Below, piece after piece: positions 14,714 to 22,453 of a stretch of DNA of 38,765 nucleotides (position 1 is its first letter; the number at the start of each line of letters is the position of its first letter). A program made the translations under genes and the position numbers. The DNA comes from Candidatus Desulfovibrio gallistercoris (GTDB lineage: Bacteria > Desulfobacterota > Desulfovibrionia > Desulfovibrionales > Desulfovibrionaceae): assembly GCA_019118745.1 (NCBI GenBank), contig DWYJ01000101.1, forward strand, positions 1-38,765, given 5' to 3'. The notes under the pieces were generated by a model. The model searched no databases. It was not told the DNA's origin and saw only the letters and a list, made by a program, of their open reading frames with translations.

Positions 14714-16093
14714 CTACACCATGTGACTGTTGCGGAAGGCTTCGGGCACTTCCTTGTAGCCCTTGCTCTTCACGAAACCGATGATCAGACCGATGGCCAG
14801 CCAGGTGAAGCCCACGATCTGGGTCAGCTTGTCGAAGGAAAACCACACATAGCCCAGGATCAGCACGCCGCAGAGCGGACAGATGATGTAGTGGAACACC
14901 GCCTTCCCGCCGCGCATACGCTCGCGCAGCCAGAAGAAATTGAACACCGCCACGTTGAGCAGGATGAAGGAGGTCAGCGCCCCGAAGTTCACCAGACGGG
15001 CAAGATCGTCCACCGTGGACAGTTCGGCCACGATGATGGAAAACACCCCCACGGCGATGGTGGCGACATAAGGCGTCTGGAAACGGGGATGCACCTTGCG
15101 GAACAGCCCGGAGACGCCCGGCAGCACGTTGTCGCGCGCCATGCCGAACAGCACGCGCGAGGTGGCCGCCTGAGCGTTCATGGTGTTGGCGATGCCCACG
15201 GCAAGGATGTTCACCACGAGCAGCACCTTGCGGAACCATTCGCCGCAGGCCAGCGCGGCGGCGTCAAAAAAGGCCGTATCGGGGTTGAGCTTCGCAAGGT
15301 CGGGCTGGATGATGGTGGCCACGTACGTCTGCAGGATGAACAGGAAGCCGATGCACAGCAGTGCGGCCAGGGTGGCGCGGCCGATGGTCACTTCCGGGCG
15401 GTGCGTCTCTTCGGCCAGGGTGGAGATGCCGTCAAAGCCCAGGAAGGAAAGACAGGCGATGGTGCAGGCCAGCCCGATGAACTGGAGGTTCATCTCGCCG
15501 GGGCGATAGAGCGGATCCATGACCAGCGCGCCCGTGCCGCCGCCTTCGCCGAGCACATAGTTGAGGCCCATGCCGATGAACAGGGCCAGCACCACCAGCT
15601 CAACATAAAACATGATCCAGTCGGCGCGCGCCGTGTAGGTGATGCCGCGCACGTTGATGAGCGTGTTGATGCCCACGAAGACGATGACCCAGAGCCAGCG
15701 CGGGGTATGGGGGAAAAGCTCGACGCACCAGTTGGCCGTCATCAGATAGAGCAGCGCGGGCACGAAGACGTAATCCAGCAGGATGAGCCAGCCGGCGATG
15801 AAGCCCACATGGTGGTTCAGACCGCGCTGCACATAGGCATAGACCGAGCCGGCGATGGGGAAGCGGCTGCTCATCTTCATGTAGCTCAGCGCCGTGAAGA
15901 ACATGGCGCAGATGCCCACAAAGTAGACGAAAGGGGTCATCATGTGGCTGTCTCTGGAAATGTAGCCGTAGATGGACATGGGCGCGATGACCACCATGAA
16001 CAGCATACCGTAGACAAAGACGTCCCTGAAGCTGAGTTCCCGTTTCAGCTCCTGATGATACCCGAAATTTTCCGTGGAACCTTGCTGTGACAT
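14714..16093 (-). CDS. APC-superfamily amino acid/amine permease
   Basis: The 459-residue product is an inner-membrane permease with about 12 hydrophobic helices. The first helix contains 'FVYGMLFMVVIAPMSIYGYI', and helix 3 the 'SRFPIAGSVYAYVQRGLN' motif shared by APC transporters; 'FDGISTLAEETHRPE' is the conserved helix 6 to loop region of this group (related to putrescine and amino acid importers). The substrate is not determined. The ATG at 16093 has GAGG nine bases upstream. The gene is followed by an acetamidase gene, so the natural substrate may be an amide or related amine. A terminator-like hairpin lies immediately before its ribosome binding site. Confidence 0.85.
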   Translation of the reverse strand: MSQQGSTENFGYHQELKRELSFRDVFVYGMLFMVVIAPMSIYGYISRDSHMMTPFVYFVGICAMFFTALSYMKMSSRFPIAGSVYAYVQRGLNHHVGFIAGWLILLDYVFVPALLYLMTANWCVELFPHTPRWLWVIVFVGINTLINVRGITYTARADWIMFYVELVVLALFIGMGLNYVLGEGGGTGALVMDPLYRPGEMNLQFIGLACTIACLSFLGFDGISTLAEETHRPEVTIGRATLAALLCIGFLFILQTYVATIIQPDLAKLNPDTAFFDAAALACGEWFRKVLLVVNILAVGIANTMNAQAATSRVLFGMARDNVLPGVSGLFRKVHPRFQTPYVATIAVGVFSIIVAELSTVDDLARLVNFGALTSFILLNVAVFNFFWLRERMRGGKAVFHYIICPLCGVLILGYVWFSFDKLTQIVGFTWLAIGLIIGFVKSKGYKEVPEAFRNSHMV

Positions 16094-16104
16094 ACGACAA
16101 CCTC

Positions 16105-16143
16105 AAAAAGGATTTTGCCGGCAAAAAAACGGCAAAGCCTTTT
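16105..16143 (-). promoter_or_regulatory. Terminator-like hairpin in the leader of the permease gene
   Basis: On the minus strand, AAAAGG-c-TTTGCCG pairs with CGGCAAA-at-CCTTTT around a T-rich loop. The stem ends in five T directly before the GAGG ribosome binding site of the permease. It could be an attenuator or a site that controls ribosome access. The rest of the gap to 16252 is A/T-rich for this genome and has further small palindromes but no named feature. Confidence 0.4.
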
Positions 16144-16252
16144 AGACGGTTTTAGCGCAATGTCAAAGGGAAAAGGCGGAAAAAAGGCTGCTTTGAGCCT
16201 GTTTTCTCCTGCAGGAAGGGCGTTTTCACCGCAAAACGGCAAAAAAAGACGT

Positions 16253-16405
16253 TTTAGAGCATTTTGCCTTTGAAAAAGGCAAAATGCGAGGCGGCAGCAC
16301 AGCGCCGCCCGGCCGAAACCAAGCGGAAAAACCGCGTTTTTTTCCGCGAAACGCCAGGCCGTATGGTTTGAAACGCGCAGCGTTTCAAACTGAAAATGCT
16401 CTAAA
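16253..16405 (+). repeat. R1 multi-hairpin repeat, best-preserved copy
   Basis: The 153-bp copy is bounded by a 13-bp inverted repeat, TTTAGAGCATTTT (16253-16265) and its exact complement (16393-16405). Inside are four hairpins. Hairpin I is GCATTTTGCCTTT/AAAGGCAAAATGC with a GAA loop (16259-16287). Hairpin II is GGCGGC/GCCGCC. Hairpin III is GCGGAAAAA with TTTTTCCGC. Hairpin IV is GTTTGAAACGC/GCGTTTCAAAC with a GCA loop (16366-16390). No open frame of note is inside. It lies between the permease start and the hemW end. The remaining gap to 16526 holds a small GGCGGGGC/GCCCCGCC hairpin at 16483-16502. Confidence 0.8.
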
Positions 16406-16526
16406 GGCCCACAGGCGGAGCAAGCGCCGCCACAAGCCGGAACGCGCCGTTCCGACGTCACGGCGAGACAAGGCCGGGGGGAACGGCGGGGCCCACGCCC
16501 CGCCATGCCGGAGCGGCGGGTGGCCG

Positions 16527-17822
16527 CTACTCCGGCGTGTCCACCCGCTGCCAGTTGATGGGCTTGGGTTCGTCGTCGTCGGGCAGTTCGTTCTTGGCGG
16601 CCTCCAGCCGGGCCTGCCGTTGCTGCAGGGCCGCGGCGGCTTCGGCGGGCAGCTGGTCCAGCAGGCTCCCGGTGCGCTCGAAGAGATTGCGCAGGATGGA
16701 ATTGGAGACCAGCATGCCGCTGCGGGTCAACCGCAGGTAGCCGTCGCGCAGGCGCACCAGCCGGTTCTCGTGCAGGGCCTGGACGAGCCGCTGGTGATCG
16801 CGCATGAAGTCCCGCCCGGTGAGCTCCTTGTAATCCTTGAGACGCAGGCCCCGTGCCGTGCGCAGCCGCAGCATGAGCAGCTCCAGGATACGGATCTTCG
16901 GCGTGAGGATCTCGGCCTGGGCGTCCAGCGTCCCGGCGCGGATGCCTTCCGTCCAGGCGCGCTGCCCGGCGGGGTTGGTCCAGCGGCGGCCGTCGATGGT
17001 GGACGTGGCCGAAGGCCCCAGCCCCAGATAGTCCGCCCCTTCCCAGTACCCGAGGTTATGACGGCACTGGAAGCCCATGCGCGCGAAATTGGAGATCTCG
17101 TAATGCAGGTAGCCGTTGCTCTCCAGAAAAGCCGCCCCTTCGGAGAACATGATGTTCTGATCCCGCTCCGGCGGCAGGCTCAGCCTGCCCGAGGCGCAGT
17201 CCTGCTCCAGGGGCGATCCCGGCTCCAGCGTGAGCCCGTAGGAAGAGATATGCTCCGGCGCCATGCGGCAGACATCCTTGAGCGTTTGCAGCCACTGGCG
17301 CACGCCCTGCCCCGGCAGTCCCCACATGAGATCGACGCTGATGTTGGCGCAGCCCGCCTCACGGGCCATGAACACCGCATGCAGGCTGTCCTGCGCCTTG
17401 TGCGGCCTGCCCAGCATGCGCAAGAGCGTATCGTCCAGCGTTTGCAGGCCGATGGAGAGCCGGTTGATGCCGGCGTTCAGATACTGGGTGGTGATATGTC
17501 CGCCCCGCAGGGATTCAGGATTGGCCTCCAGCGTCACTTCCGCCTTGGGCGACCAGGCAAAGGCCTTGTGCAGCCGGTCGAGGATGCTCTCGATGATGCG
17601 CGGCGGCAAAAGGCTTGGCGTGCCGCCGCCGAAAAAGACCGAATGCACCTCCTTGCCCTTGAGGCGGTCCCCCCAGAGGGCCATCTCAAGAAAGAGGCTG
17701 TCCACGTAGTCGCGCACGGCGGGGGACTGGCTGGCCGCAACGCCGCGGCCCAGAGGCATGGAGTAAAACGCGCAATAATTGCAGCGGGTCCTGCAAAAGG
17801 GAACATGGATATACACAAGCAT
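16527..17822 (-). CDS. hemW: HemW-like radical SAM heme chaperone
   Basis: The 431-residue product is a radical SAM protein of the HemN/HemW group. The cluster motif CRTRCNYC (C10, C14, C17) follows an IHVPF start, GGGTPS is at 65-70, and 'NRLSIGLQTLDD', 'SVDLMWGLPGQ' and 'CRHNLGYWEGADYLGLGPSA' are family landmarks. Members with a short N-terminus before the cysteine motif are usually HemW, which delivers heme, rather than the true oxygen-independent coproporphyrinogen oxidase HemN. The last 40 residues are a charged tail. I chose the ATG at 17822 because the family starts four to nine residues before IHVPF; the upstream extension has no similarity. A clear ribosome binding site is lacking. 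The gene is divergent from pepA. Confidence 0.87.
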   Translation of the reverse strand: MLVYIHVPFCRTRCNYCAFYSMPLGRGVAASQSPAVRDYVDSLFLEMALWGDRLKGKEVHSVFFGGGTPSLLPPRIIESILDRLHKAFAWSPKAEVTLEANPESLRGGHITTQYLNAGINRLSIGLQTLDDTLLRMLGRPHKAQDSLHAVFMAREAGCANISVDLMWGLPGQGVRQWLQTLKDVCRMAPEHISSYGLTLEPGSPLEQDCASGRLSLPPERDQNIMFSEGAAFLESNGYLHYEISNFARMGFQCRHNLGYWEGADYLGLGPSATSTIDGRRWTNPAGQRAWTEGIRAGTLDAQAEILTPKIRILELLMLRLRTARGLRLKDYKELTGRDFMRDHQRLVQALHENRLVRLRDGYLRLTRSGMLVSNSILRNLFERTGSLLDQLPAEAAAALQQRQARLEAAKNELPDDDEPKPINWQRVDTPE

Positions 17823-17896
17823 GGGGAAAGTCCGTAAGCAGCGTCGGGATAATGACGTCCAAAGGTCGGCAGTGATACCTGCAAAATACAGGCCGC

Positions 17897-17926
17897 AGTA
17901 TGCGCCTTGCGGGGCGAGCTTGGCAA
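17897..17926 (-). promoter_or_regulatory. Candidate hemW promoter
   Basis: On the minus strand, TTGCCA (17921-17926) and CATACT (17897-17902) are 18 bases apart. The -35 box overlaps the -35 box of the pepA promoter on the other strand. The match is moderate. Confidence 0.35.
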
Positions 17927-17948
17927 ACGGCCCTGTCCAGCGTATATT
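17920..17948 (+). promoter_or_regulatory. Promoter of the pepA operon
   Basis: TTGGCA (17920-17925) and TATATT (17943-17948) are exactly 17 bases apart. The predicted leader is about 36 bases and ends with GGAG before the ATG at 17991. Confidence 0.65.
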
Positions 17949-17990
17949 CCCCTTTCCCAAAAGGCAATCCGCAGATTACGGAGTGAAGAT

Positions 17991-19493
17991 ATGGAATTGC
18001 GTTTTCAATGCCTCGGCCCGGATCACTGGAAGACCGAGGTTCTGCTTGCCCCCGCCTTCCAGGGGGAAAACCTGCACGAGACCAGCCCCCTGCTGGACAA
18101 GGCCGCCCCGTGGCTGGCCATCGCGCCCGCCGCGCGCGACTTTCGCGGCAAAAAGAATGAACTCGTCCTGCTGCACGGCCACCCCCAGCAGAACGTGCCG
18201 CGCGTCCTTGCCGTCGGTCTGGGCAAGGCCGAGGAGTTCACGCCCGCTGTCCTGCGCGAGGCCCTGGCCGCCGCCGTGCGCCGCTGCCGCGCGCTGGAGG
18301 CGGAAAGCCTGCTCCTGCCCGAGGCCCTGCTCTCCCGCCTGCCCGGCGGGCGTGACCGCCTCGTGGAGGAAAGCGCCTACGCCGCCCTGCTGGCCCTCTA
18401 TGCCTTCCGGGATCTGAAAAAAGACGATCCCGACACGCCCAAGGATCCCCAGTGGCTCACCTTCGCCTTTGACGGCGATTACGTGCCCGATGCCCCCCGC
18501 GAGGCGGCCCGCCGCGGCGAACGGGCGGCGCAGGCCGTCATGCTGGCGCGGGACCTGGCCAACACCCCGCCCAACATGCTCGCCCCGGCCGATCTGGCCG
18601 AGCGGGCCGAACGCATCGCCCGCAGCGTGGGCCTCACCTGCACGGTGCTGGACGAGGAAGCCATGCGCACCGAGAACATGGGCGCGCTGCTGGCCGTGGG
18701 CCAGGGCTCCGCGCGGCCGCCGCGCCTCGTGGTGCTGGAACACGCCCCCGAAGGCCACGAGCAGGACAAGCCGCTGGTGCTGGTGGGCAAGGGCATCACC
18801 TTTGACACCGGCGGCATCTGCATCAAGCCCGCCGCCAAGATGCACACCATGAAATGCGACATGACCGGCGCGGCCGACGTGCTGGCCGTGCTGGTGGCCC
18901 TGGCCGAGGAAGGGACCCCCCGCCGGGTCATCGGCCTCATGGCCTGCGCCGAGAACATGCCCGACGGCAACGCCTGCCGTCCCGGCGACGTGGTGCGCGC
19001 CGCCTCCGGCGATACGGTGGAGATCCAGAATACCGACGCCGAAGGCCGGCTCGTGCTCTGCGACGCCCTGCACTATGCCCAGAAGATGTGGACGCCCGCC
19101 GCCGTGGTGGACATCGCCACCCTCACCGGCGCGTGCGCCGTGGCCCTCGGCGGCGAGGTGGCCGGCCTGTTCACCGATGATGACGCCCTTGCCGAACGGC
19201 TGACGGCCGGCGCGGAACTGGGCGGGGAACATCTCTGGCGGCTGCCGCTCTGGAAAGGCTACGAAAAGAATCTCAAGAGCCAGGTGGCCGACATCTGCCA
19301 CATGGGCCCCCGCGAAGGCGGCGCCATCCATGCCGCGCTCTTCCTCAAGCATTTTCTGCGGGAAGGCGTACGCTGGGCCCATCTCGACATCGCCGGGGTG
19401 GACTGGGCCGACAGCGAGCAGCCCCTCGGTACGGCGGGCGCTACGGGCTTCGGCGCGCGGACCCTGCTGGAACTGGCCAGAGGAGGCGTCTAG
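17991..19493 (+). CDS. pepA: Leucyl aminopeptidase (M17 family)
   Basis: The 500-residue cytosolic zinc/manganese peptidase removes N-terminal residues from peptides. The metal-binding set is visible: K267 and D272 in VGKGITFDTGG, the MKCDMTGAADV segment just after, and the family signature NTDAEGRL at 347-354. The N-terminal domain (1 to about 170) is the variable M17 domain. The ATG at 17991 has GGAG upstream and a good promoter 43 bases before it. The stop is directly followed by the ATG of cobA-hemD without a spacer, so the two genes are co-transcribed. Confidence 0.95.
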   Translation: MELRFQCLGPDHWKTEVLLAPAFQGENLHETSPLLDKAAPWLAIAPAARDFRGKKNELVLLHGHPQQNVPRVLAVGLGKAEEFTPAVLREALAAAVRRCRALEAESLLLPEALLSRLPGGRDRLVEESAYAALLALYAFRDLKKDDPDTPKDPQWLTFAFDGDYVPDAPREAARRGERAAQAVMLARDLANTPPNMLAPADLAERAERIARSVGLTCTVLDEEAMRTENMGALLAVGQGSARPPRLVVLEHAPEGHEQDKPLVLVGKGITFDTGGICIKPAAKMHTMKCDMTGAADVLAVLVALAEEGTPRRVIGLMACAENMPDGNACRPGDVVRAASGDTVEIQNTDAEGRLVLCDALHYAQKMWTPAAVVDIATLTGACAVALGGEVAGLFTDDDALAERLTAGAELGGEHLWRLPLWKGYEKNLKSQVADICHMGPREGGAIHAALFLKHFLREGVRWAHLDIAGVDWADSEQPLGTAGATGFGARTLLELARGGV

Positions 19494-21005
19494 ATGAAAG
19501 TGTATCTTATCGGTGCGGGGCCGGGCGATCCGGGCCTGTTCACCCTGAAGGGACGGGACTGTCTGGCGGCGGCGGACGTGGTCATCTATGACGCGCTGGC
19601 CAACGATGCCTTGCTGGCCTACGCGCGCAAGGATGCCGAGCTGATCTACGTGGGCAAGGTGGCGGGCAATCACGCCCTGCCGCAGGACGGCATAAACCAG
19701 CTCCTCGTGGACAAGGCCCGCGAGGGCAAGGTGGTGGCCCGCCTCAAGGGCGGCGACCCCTACATCTTCGGACGCGGCGGCGAAGAGGCCGAGGCCCTGC
19801 TGGAAGCCGGCATCCCCTTTGAGGAAGTGCCCGGCATCAGCAGCACCATCGCGGCCCCGGCCTATGCGGGCATCCCCCTGACGCACCGCAATTTCGCCAG
19901 CTCCGTCACCATCATCACCGGCCACGAGAACCCCGACAAGCCCGGTTCCGTGCACAACTGGCAGGCCCTCGCGCAGAGCGCGTCCACGCTGGTCTTCGTC
20001 ATGGGCATGAAGAACCTGCCCGACATCGCCCGCAACCTGCTGGCCGCCGGCATGGACCCCGCCACCCCGGCCGCCCTCGTCTACCGGGGCACCACGCCCC
20101 GGCAGCGCAGCCTGGTCTCCACGCTCGCCGCTCTGCCGCAGGCCGCCGTGGATCAGGGCTTCAGCAATCCCTCGGTCATCGTGGTGGGCAAGGTCTGCTC
20201 CCTGCATGACCAGCTGGGCTGGTTCGAGCAGCGCCCCCTCTTCGGCCGCAGCGTGGTGGTGACCCGTGCGCGGGAGCAGGCCAGCGACCTTGCCCAGGAG
20301 CTTGTCCAGCTCGGCGCGGACGTCATCCAGTGCCCCACCATCGAGATCAGCCCCCTGCCCGATTACGCAGAACTGGATGCCGCCATCGACCGCCTGTCGG
20401 AATATGCCTGGCTGATCTTCACCTCCGTCAACGGCGTCCGCTGGTTCTGGAAGCGGCTGGAGGCCGCCGGCAAGGACAGCCGCGCCCTGGGCCTCTGCCG
20501 TGTGGCCGCCATCGGCCCCGCCACCGCCGAGGCGCTGGAAGCGCGCGGCATCCGCCCCGACTTCATCCCCGAGCGCTACGTGGCCGAGGGCGTGGTGGAA
20601 GGCCTGCTGGCGCGCGGCAAGGTGGACGGCGTCCGCATGCTGCTGCCCCGCGCCGCCAAGGCCCGTGAGGTGCTGCCGGACGAACTGCGCAAGGCCGGGG
20701 CCCGCGTGGACGTCATCTCCGCCTACGAGACCATCCCCGCTGCCGCTCGCAAGGACGAGGTGCTGGAACGCATGCAGGCGGGCACGCTGGATTGCGTCAC
20801 CTTCGGCTCCTCCTCCACGGTGGAGAACTTCCTTTCCCTGATCCCGGCGGAGACGCTGCGCGCGCATCCCGAAGTCCGTCTGGCGGCCATCGGCCCCGTG
20901 ACGGCCAAGACGCTGGAAGCCCACGGCCTGCCCTGCCACATCATGCCGGAAGAATACACCATCCCCGCCCTAGTCCAGGCGCTGGTCAGCCACTACACGA
21001 GGTAA
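19494..21005 (+). CDS. Uroporphyrinogen-III C-methyltransferase/uroporphyrinogen-III synthase fusion
   Basis: The 503-residue bifunctional protein makes uroporphyrinogen III (HemD) and methylates it to precorrin-2 (CobA/SUMT), feeding siroheme, cobalamin and the siroheme-dependent heme route used by sulfate reducers. Residues 1 to about 240 are the methyltransferase: VYLIGAGPGDPGLFTLKG at the N-terminus, 'RLKGGDPYIFGRGGEEAEAL', and 'PGISSTIAAPAYAGIPLTHR'. Residues from about 248 onward are the synthase, starting GRSVVVTRARE, with 'FTSVNGVRWFW' and 'VTFGSSSTVENFL'. The start at 19494 abuts the pepA stop and has AGGAGG upstream. Fusions of this order are common in Desulfovibrio. purN follows after two bases. 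Confidence 0.93.
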   Translation: MKVYLIGAGPGDPGLFTLKGRDCLAAADVVIYDALANDALLAYARKDAELIYVGKVAGNHALPQDGINQLLVDKAREGKVVARLKGGDPYIFGRGGEEAEALLEAGIPFEEVPGISSTIAAPAYAGIPLTHRNFASSVTIITGHENPDKPGSVHNWQALAQSASTLVFVMGMKNLPDIARNLLAAGMDPATPAALVYRGTTPRQRSLVSTLAALPQAAVDQGFSNPSVIVVGKVCSLHDQLGWFEQRPLFGRSVVVTRAREQASDLAQELVQLGADVIQCPTIEISPLPDYAELDAAIDRLSEYAWLIFTSVNGVRWFWKRLEAAGKDSRALGLCRVAAIGPATAEALEARGIRPDFIPERYVAEGVVEGLLARGKVDGVRMLLPRAAKAREVLPDELRKAGARVDVISAYETIPAAARKDEVLERMQAGTLDCVTFGSSSTVENFLSLIPAETLRAHPEVRLAAIGPVTAKTLEAHGLPCHIMPEEYTIPALVQALVSHYTR

Positions 21006-21007
21006 GC

Positions 21008-21682
21008 ATGCCCCTGAAGATCGCCATCCTGGCCTCCGGCAACGGTACCAACGCGCAAGCCTTCATCGACAAGATGCGGGCCGGTCTGCTGGATGTGGAC
21101 ATCCGCCTCGTGGCGGGCAACCGCCCCGGCGCGGGCGTCTTTGCCCGGGCGCAGGCCGCGGGCATCGCCTGCTGCGCCCTGGACCACACCGCCTTCCCCG
21201 ACCGGGTGAGCTTCGACCGCGAGCTGGCCGCACGCGTCCGCGACAGCGGCGCGGAGCTGGTGGTGCTGGCCGGATACATGCGCCTGCTCTCGCAGGAATT
21301 CCTCTCCGCCTTCGCCGGGCGGGTCATCAACATCCACCCCGCCCTGCTGCCCAGCTTCCCCGGCGTGCACGGCGGCCCGGATGCCCTGGCCTACGGGGTC
21401 AAACTCAGCGGCTGCACCGTGCACTTCGTGGAAGAAAAGGTGGACAGCGGCCCGGTCATCATCCAGGCCGCCGTGCCCGTCAATGCCGGTGAAGATGAGG
21501 ACAGCCTCATGCAGCGCATCCACGTCATGGAACACCGCATCTACCCGCAAGCCCTGCAATGGCTGGCCGAAGAACGCATCAGCGTACGCGGACGGCAAGT
21601 GCACCTTGCCCCCTCGCAAAAGGCGAAAGTGCAGCCCGACGGCCAGTGGCTCGTCTGGCCCCCGCTGGAAGAAGGTTTCTAA
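21008..21682 (+). CDS. purN: Phosphoribosylglycinamide formyltransferase
   Basis: The 224-residue enzyme transfers a formyl group from 10-formyltetrahydrofolate to GAR in purine synthesis. The phosphate-binding ASGNGTNAQAF is at 9-19, 'LVVLAGYMRLL' in the middle, the catalytic INIHPALLPSFPG at about 106-118, and 'VHFVEEKVDSGPVIIQ' near 140-155. The length is typical. It begins two bases after the CobA-HemD stop and is the last gene of the operon. A partial R2 hairpin follows 26 bases after the stop and may mark the mRNA end. Confidence 0.94.
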   Translation: MPLKIAILASGNGTNAQAFIDKMRAGLLDVDIRLVAGNRPGAGVFARAQAAGIACCALDHTAFPDRVSFDRELAARVRDSGAELVVLAGYMRLLSQEFLSAFAGRVINIHPALLPSFPGVHGGPDALAYGVKLSGCTVHFVEEKVDSGPVIIQAAVPVNAGEDEDSLMQRIHVMEHRIYPQALQWLAEERISVRGRQVHLAPSQKAKVQPDGQWLVWPPLEEGF

Positions 21683-21708
21683 ACAAGGAGGCTGTGTGCT
21701 CTCCTGCA

Positions 21709-21795
21709 GGGGGGAAGGGGAACCCCGCCGCCGGCGCGGGCGGGGTTCCCCTTCCCCCCTGGCCCCCCATCCCTTCCCCTGCGCGCGTTTATCGG
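21709..21795 (-). repeat. R2 repeat, partial reverse copy with 21-bp hairpin
   Basis: The arms 21709-21729 and 21739-21759 pair over 21 bp. Near the loop the stem reads CCCCGCC/GGCGGGG where the copy at 60-110 has CCCCTCC/GGAGGGG, a compensated change. The reverse-oriented R2 core (TCCCTTCCCCTGCGCGCGTTTATCGGG) follows. From 21796 to 21977 I see no feature. Confidence 0.7.
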
Positions 21796-21977
21796 GAGGA
21801 TGGAAAGGGCCGTATCCGCCGCCGCTTTCCTCTGGCGGCAGTCCCCCGGAAATATGTGGGCCCCAGACAGGCAACGCGCCGCATCTGCCCACGCCATCAT
21901 GCCGGATATCCCTGCCCTGTGATTGAACGAACGCTCTCGCTGGGCACGGTCCGCTGCCGTCTTGCGGGCGCGCATCG

Positions 21978-22124
21978 CTAAAGCGTTTCACCTTTGAAAA
22001 AGATGAAACGCGAGGCGGCGACACAGCGCCGCCCGGCCCAAACCAAGCGGAAGACCGCGTTTTTTCCGCGAAACGCCAGGCCGTATGGTTTGAAACGCAA
22101 AGCGTTTCAAACGGGAAATGCTCT
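21978..22124 (+). repeat. R1 multi-hairpin repeat, copy 4
   Basis: This copy is well preserved. Hairpin I is GCGTTTCA (21983-21990) with TGAAACGC (22004-22011), differing from the 16253 copy (GCATTTTG/CAAAATGC) by paired changes. Hairpin II is GGCGGC/GCCGCC. The core contains GCGGAAGACCGCG and a T-run. Hairpin IV is GTTTGAAACGC/GCGTTTCAAAC with an AAA loop (22088-22112). The end is GAAATGCTCT. Confidence 0.78.
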
Positions 22125-22149
22125 CGTGACGCCCGGCTGGCCGCACCAC

Positions 22150-22357
22150 GTTCTTTGCATGGGAAACCTCTCGCTATGTTTACGCCCCAAAGGACGGCCC
22201 GCAGGGCCGTGCCCGTCAGGCGACGCAGGAGCCTTACGGGCATCGACAGCAACGCGCGACCCAAAGGGCGGCCCGCAGGGCCGTGCCCGTTAGGCGACGC
22301 AGGAGCCTTACGGGCATCGACAGCAACGCGAGGGGTTCCCCTTCCCCCCAAAAGAAC
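22150..22357 (+). repeat. R3 tandem pair (2 x 74 bp) inside an R2-type inverted repeat
   Basis: Two consecutive 74-base units, 22183-22256 and 22257-22330, differ at three positions. They are followed by an R2 hairpin arm (AGGGGTTCCCCTTCCCCCC, 22331-22349). A decayed left arm is visible at 22150-22180; the outermost GTTCTTT (22150-22156) pairs with AAAGAAC (22351-22357). Each unit holds the stem CCCGT-n-AGGC/GCCT-t-ACGGG. Frames through it give short Arg/Ala-rich peptides that are repeat translations rather than genes. Confidence 0.75.
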
Positions 22358-22384
22358 ATTACCAAAGGACACCGAGAACGATGC

Positions 22385-22428
22385 AAAAACGGGACGCCGC
22401 CTCGCTCAGGCGAGGGGCGTCCCGTTTT
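22385..22428 (-). terminator. Terminator of the purL operon (bidirectional form)
   Basis: ACGGGACGCC (22389-22398) pairs with GGCGTCCCGT (22416-22425), with an inner CTCGC/GCGAG stem. Read on the minus strand the stem is followed by five T, and on the plus strand by four T. It lies 26 bases beyond the purL stop. Confidence 0.88.
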
Positions 22429-22453
22429 GTGTCTTTCGGGAAAGCCGTGGGGC

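Noticed and set aside
13691..16090. 799-codon plus-strand open frame opposite the acetamidase and permease genes
   Set aside because: The composition is that of an antisense frame (His, Gly, Asp rich), and both minus-strand genes are clearly recognised.
17976..20939. 987-codon open frame on the minus strand opposite pepA and cobA-hemD
   Set aside because: It is an antisense frame of high-GC genes: rich in Gly, His, Ala and Gln, without family motifs, and fully overlapping two well-identified genes.
22183..22330. Possible CRISPR array
   Set aside because: The two units are directly adjacent without spacers, and the repeats are 74 bases long with internal stems; no cas genes are present.
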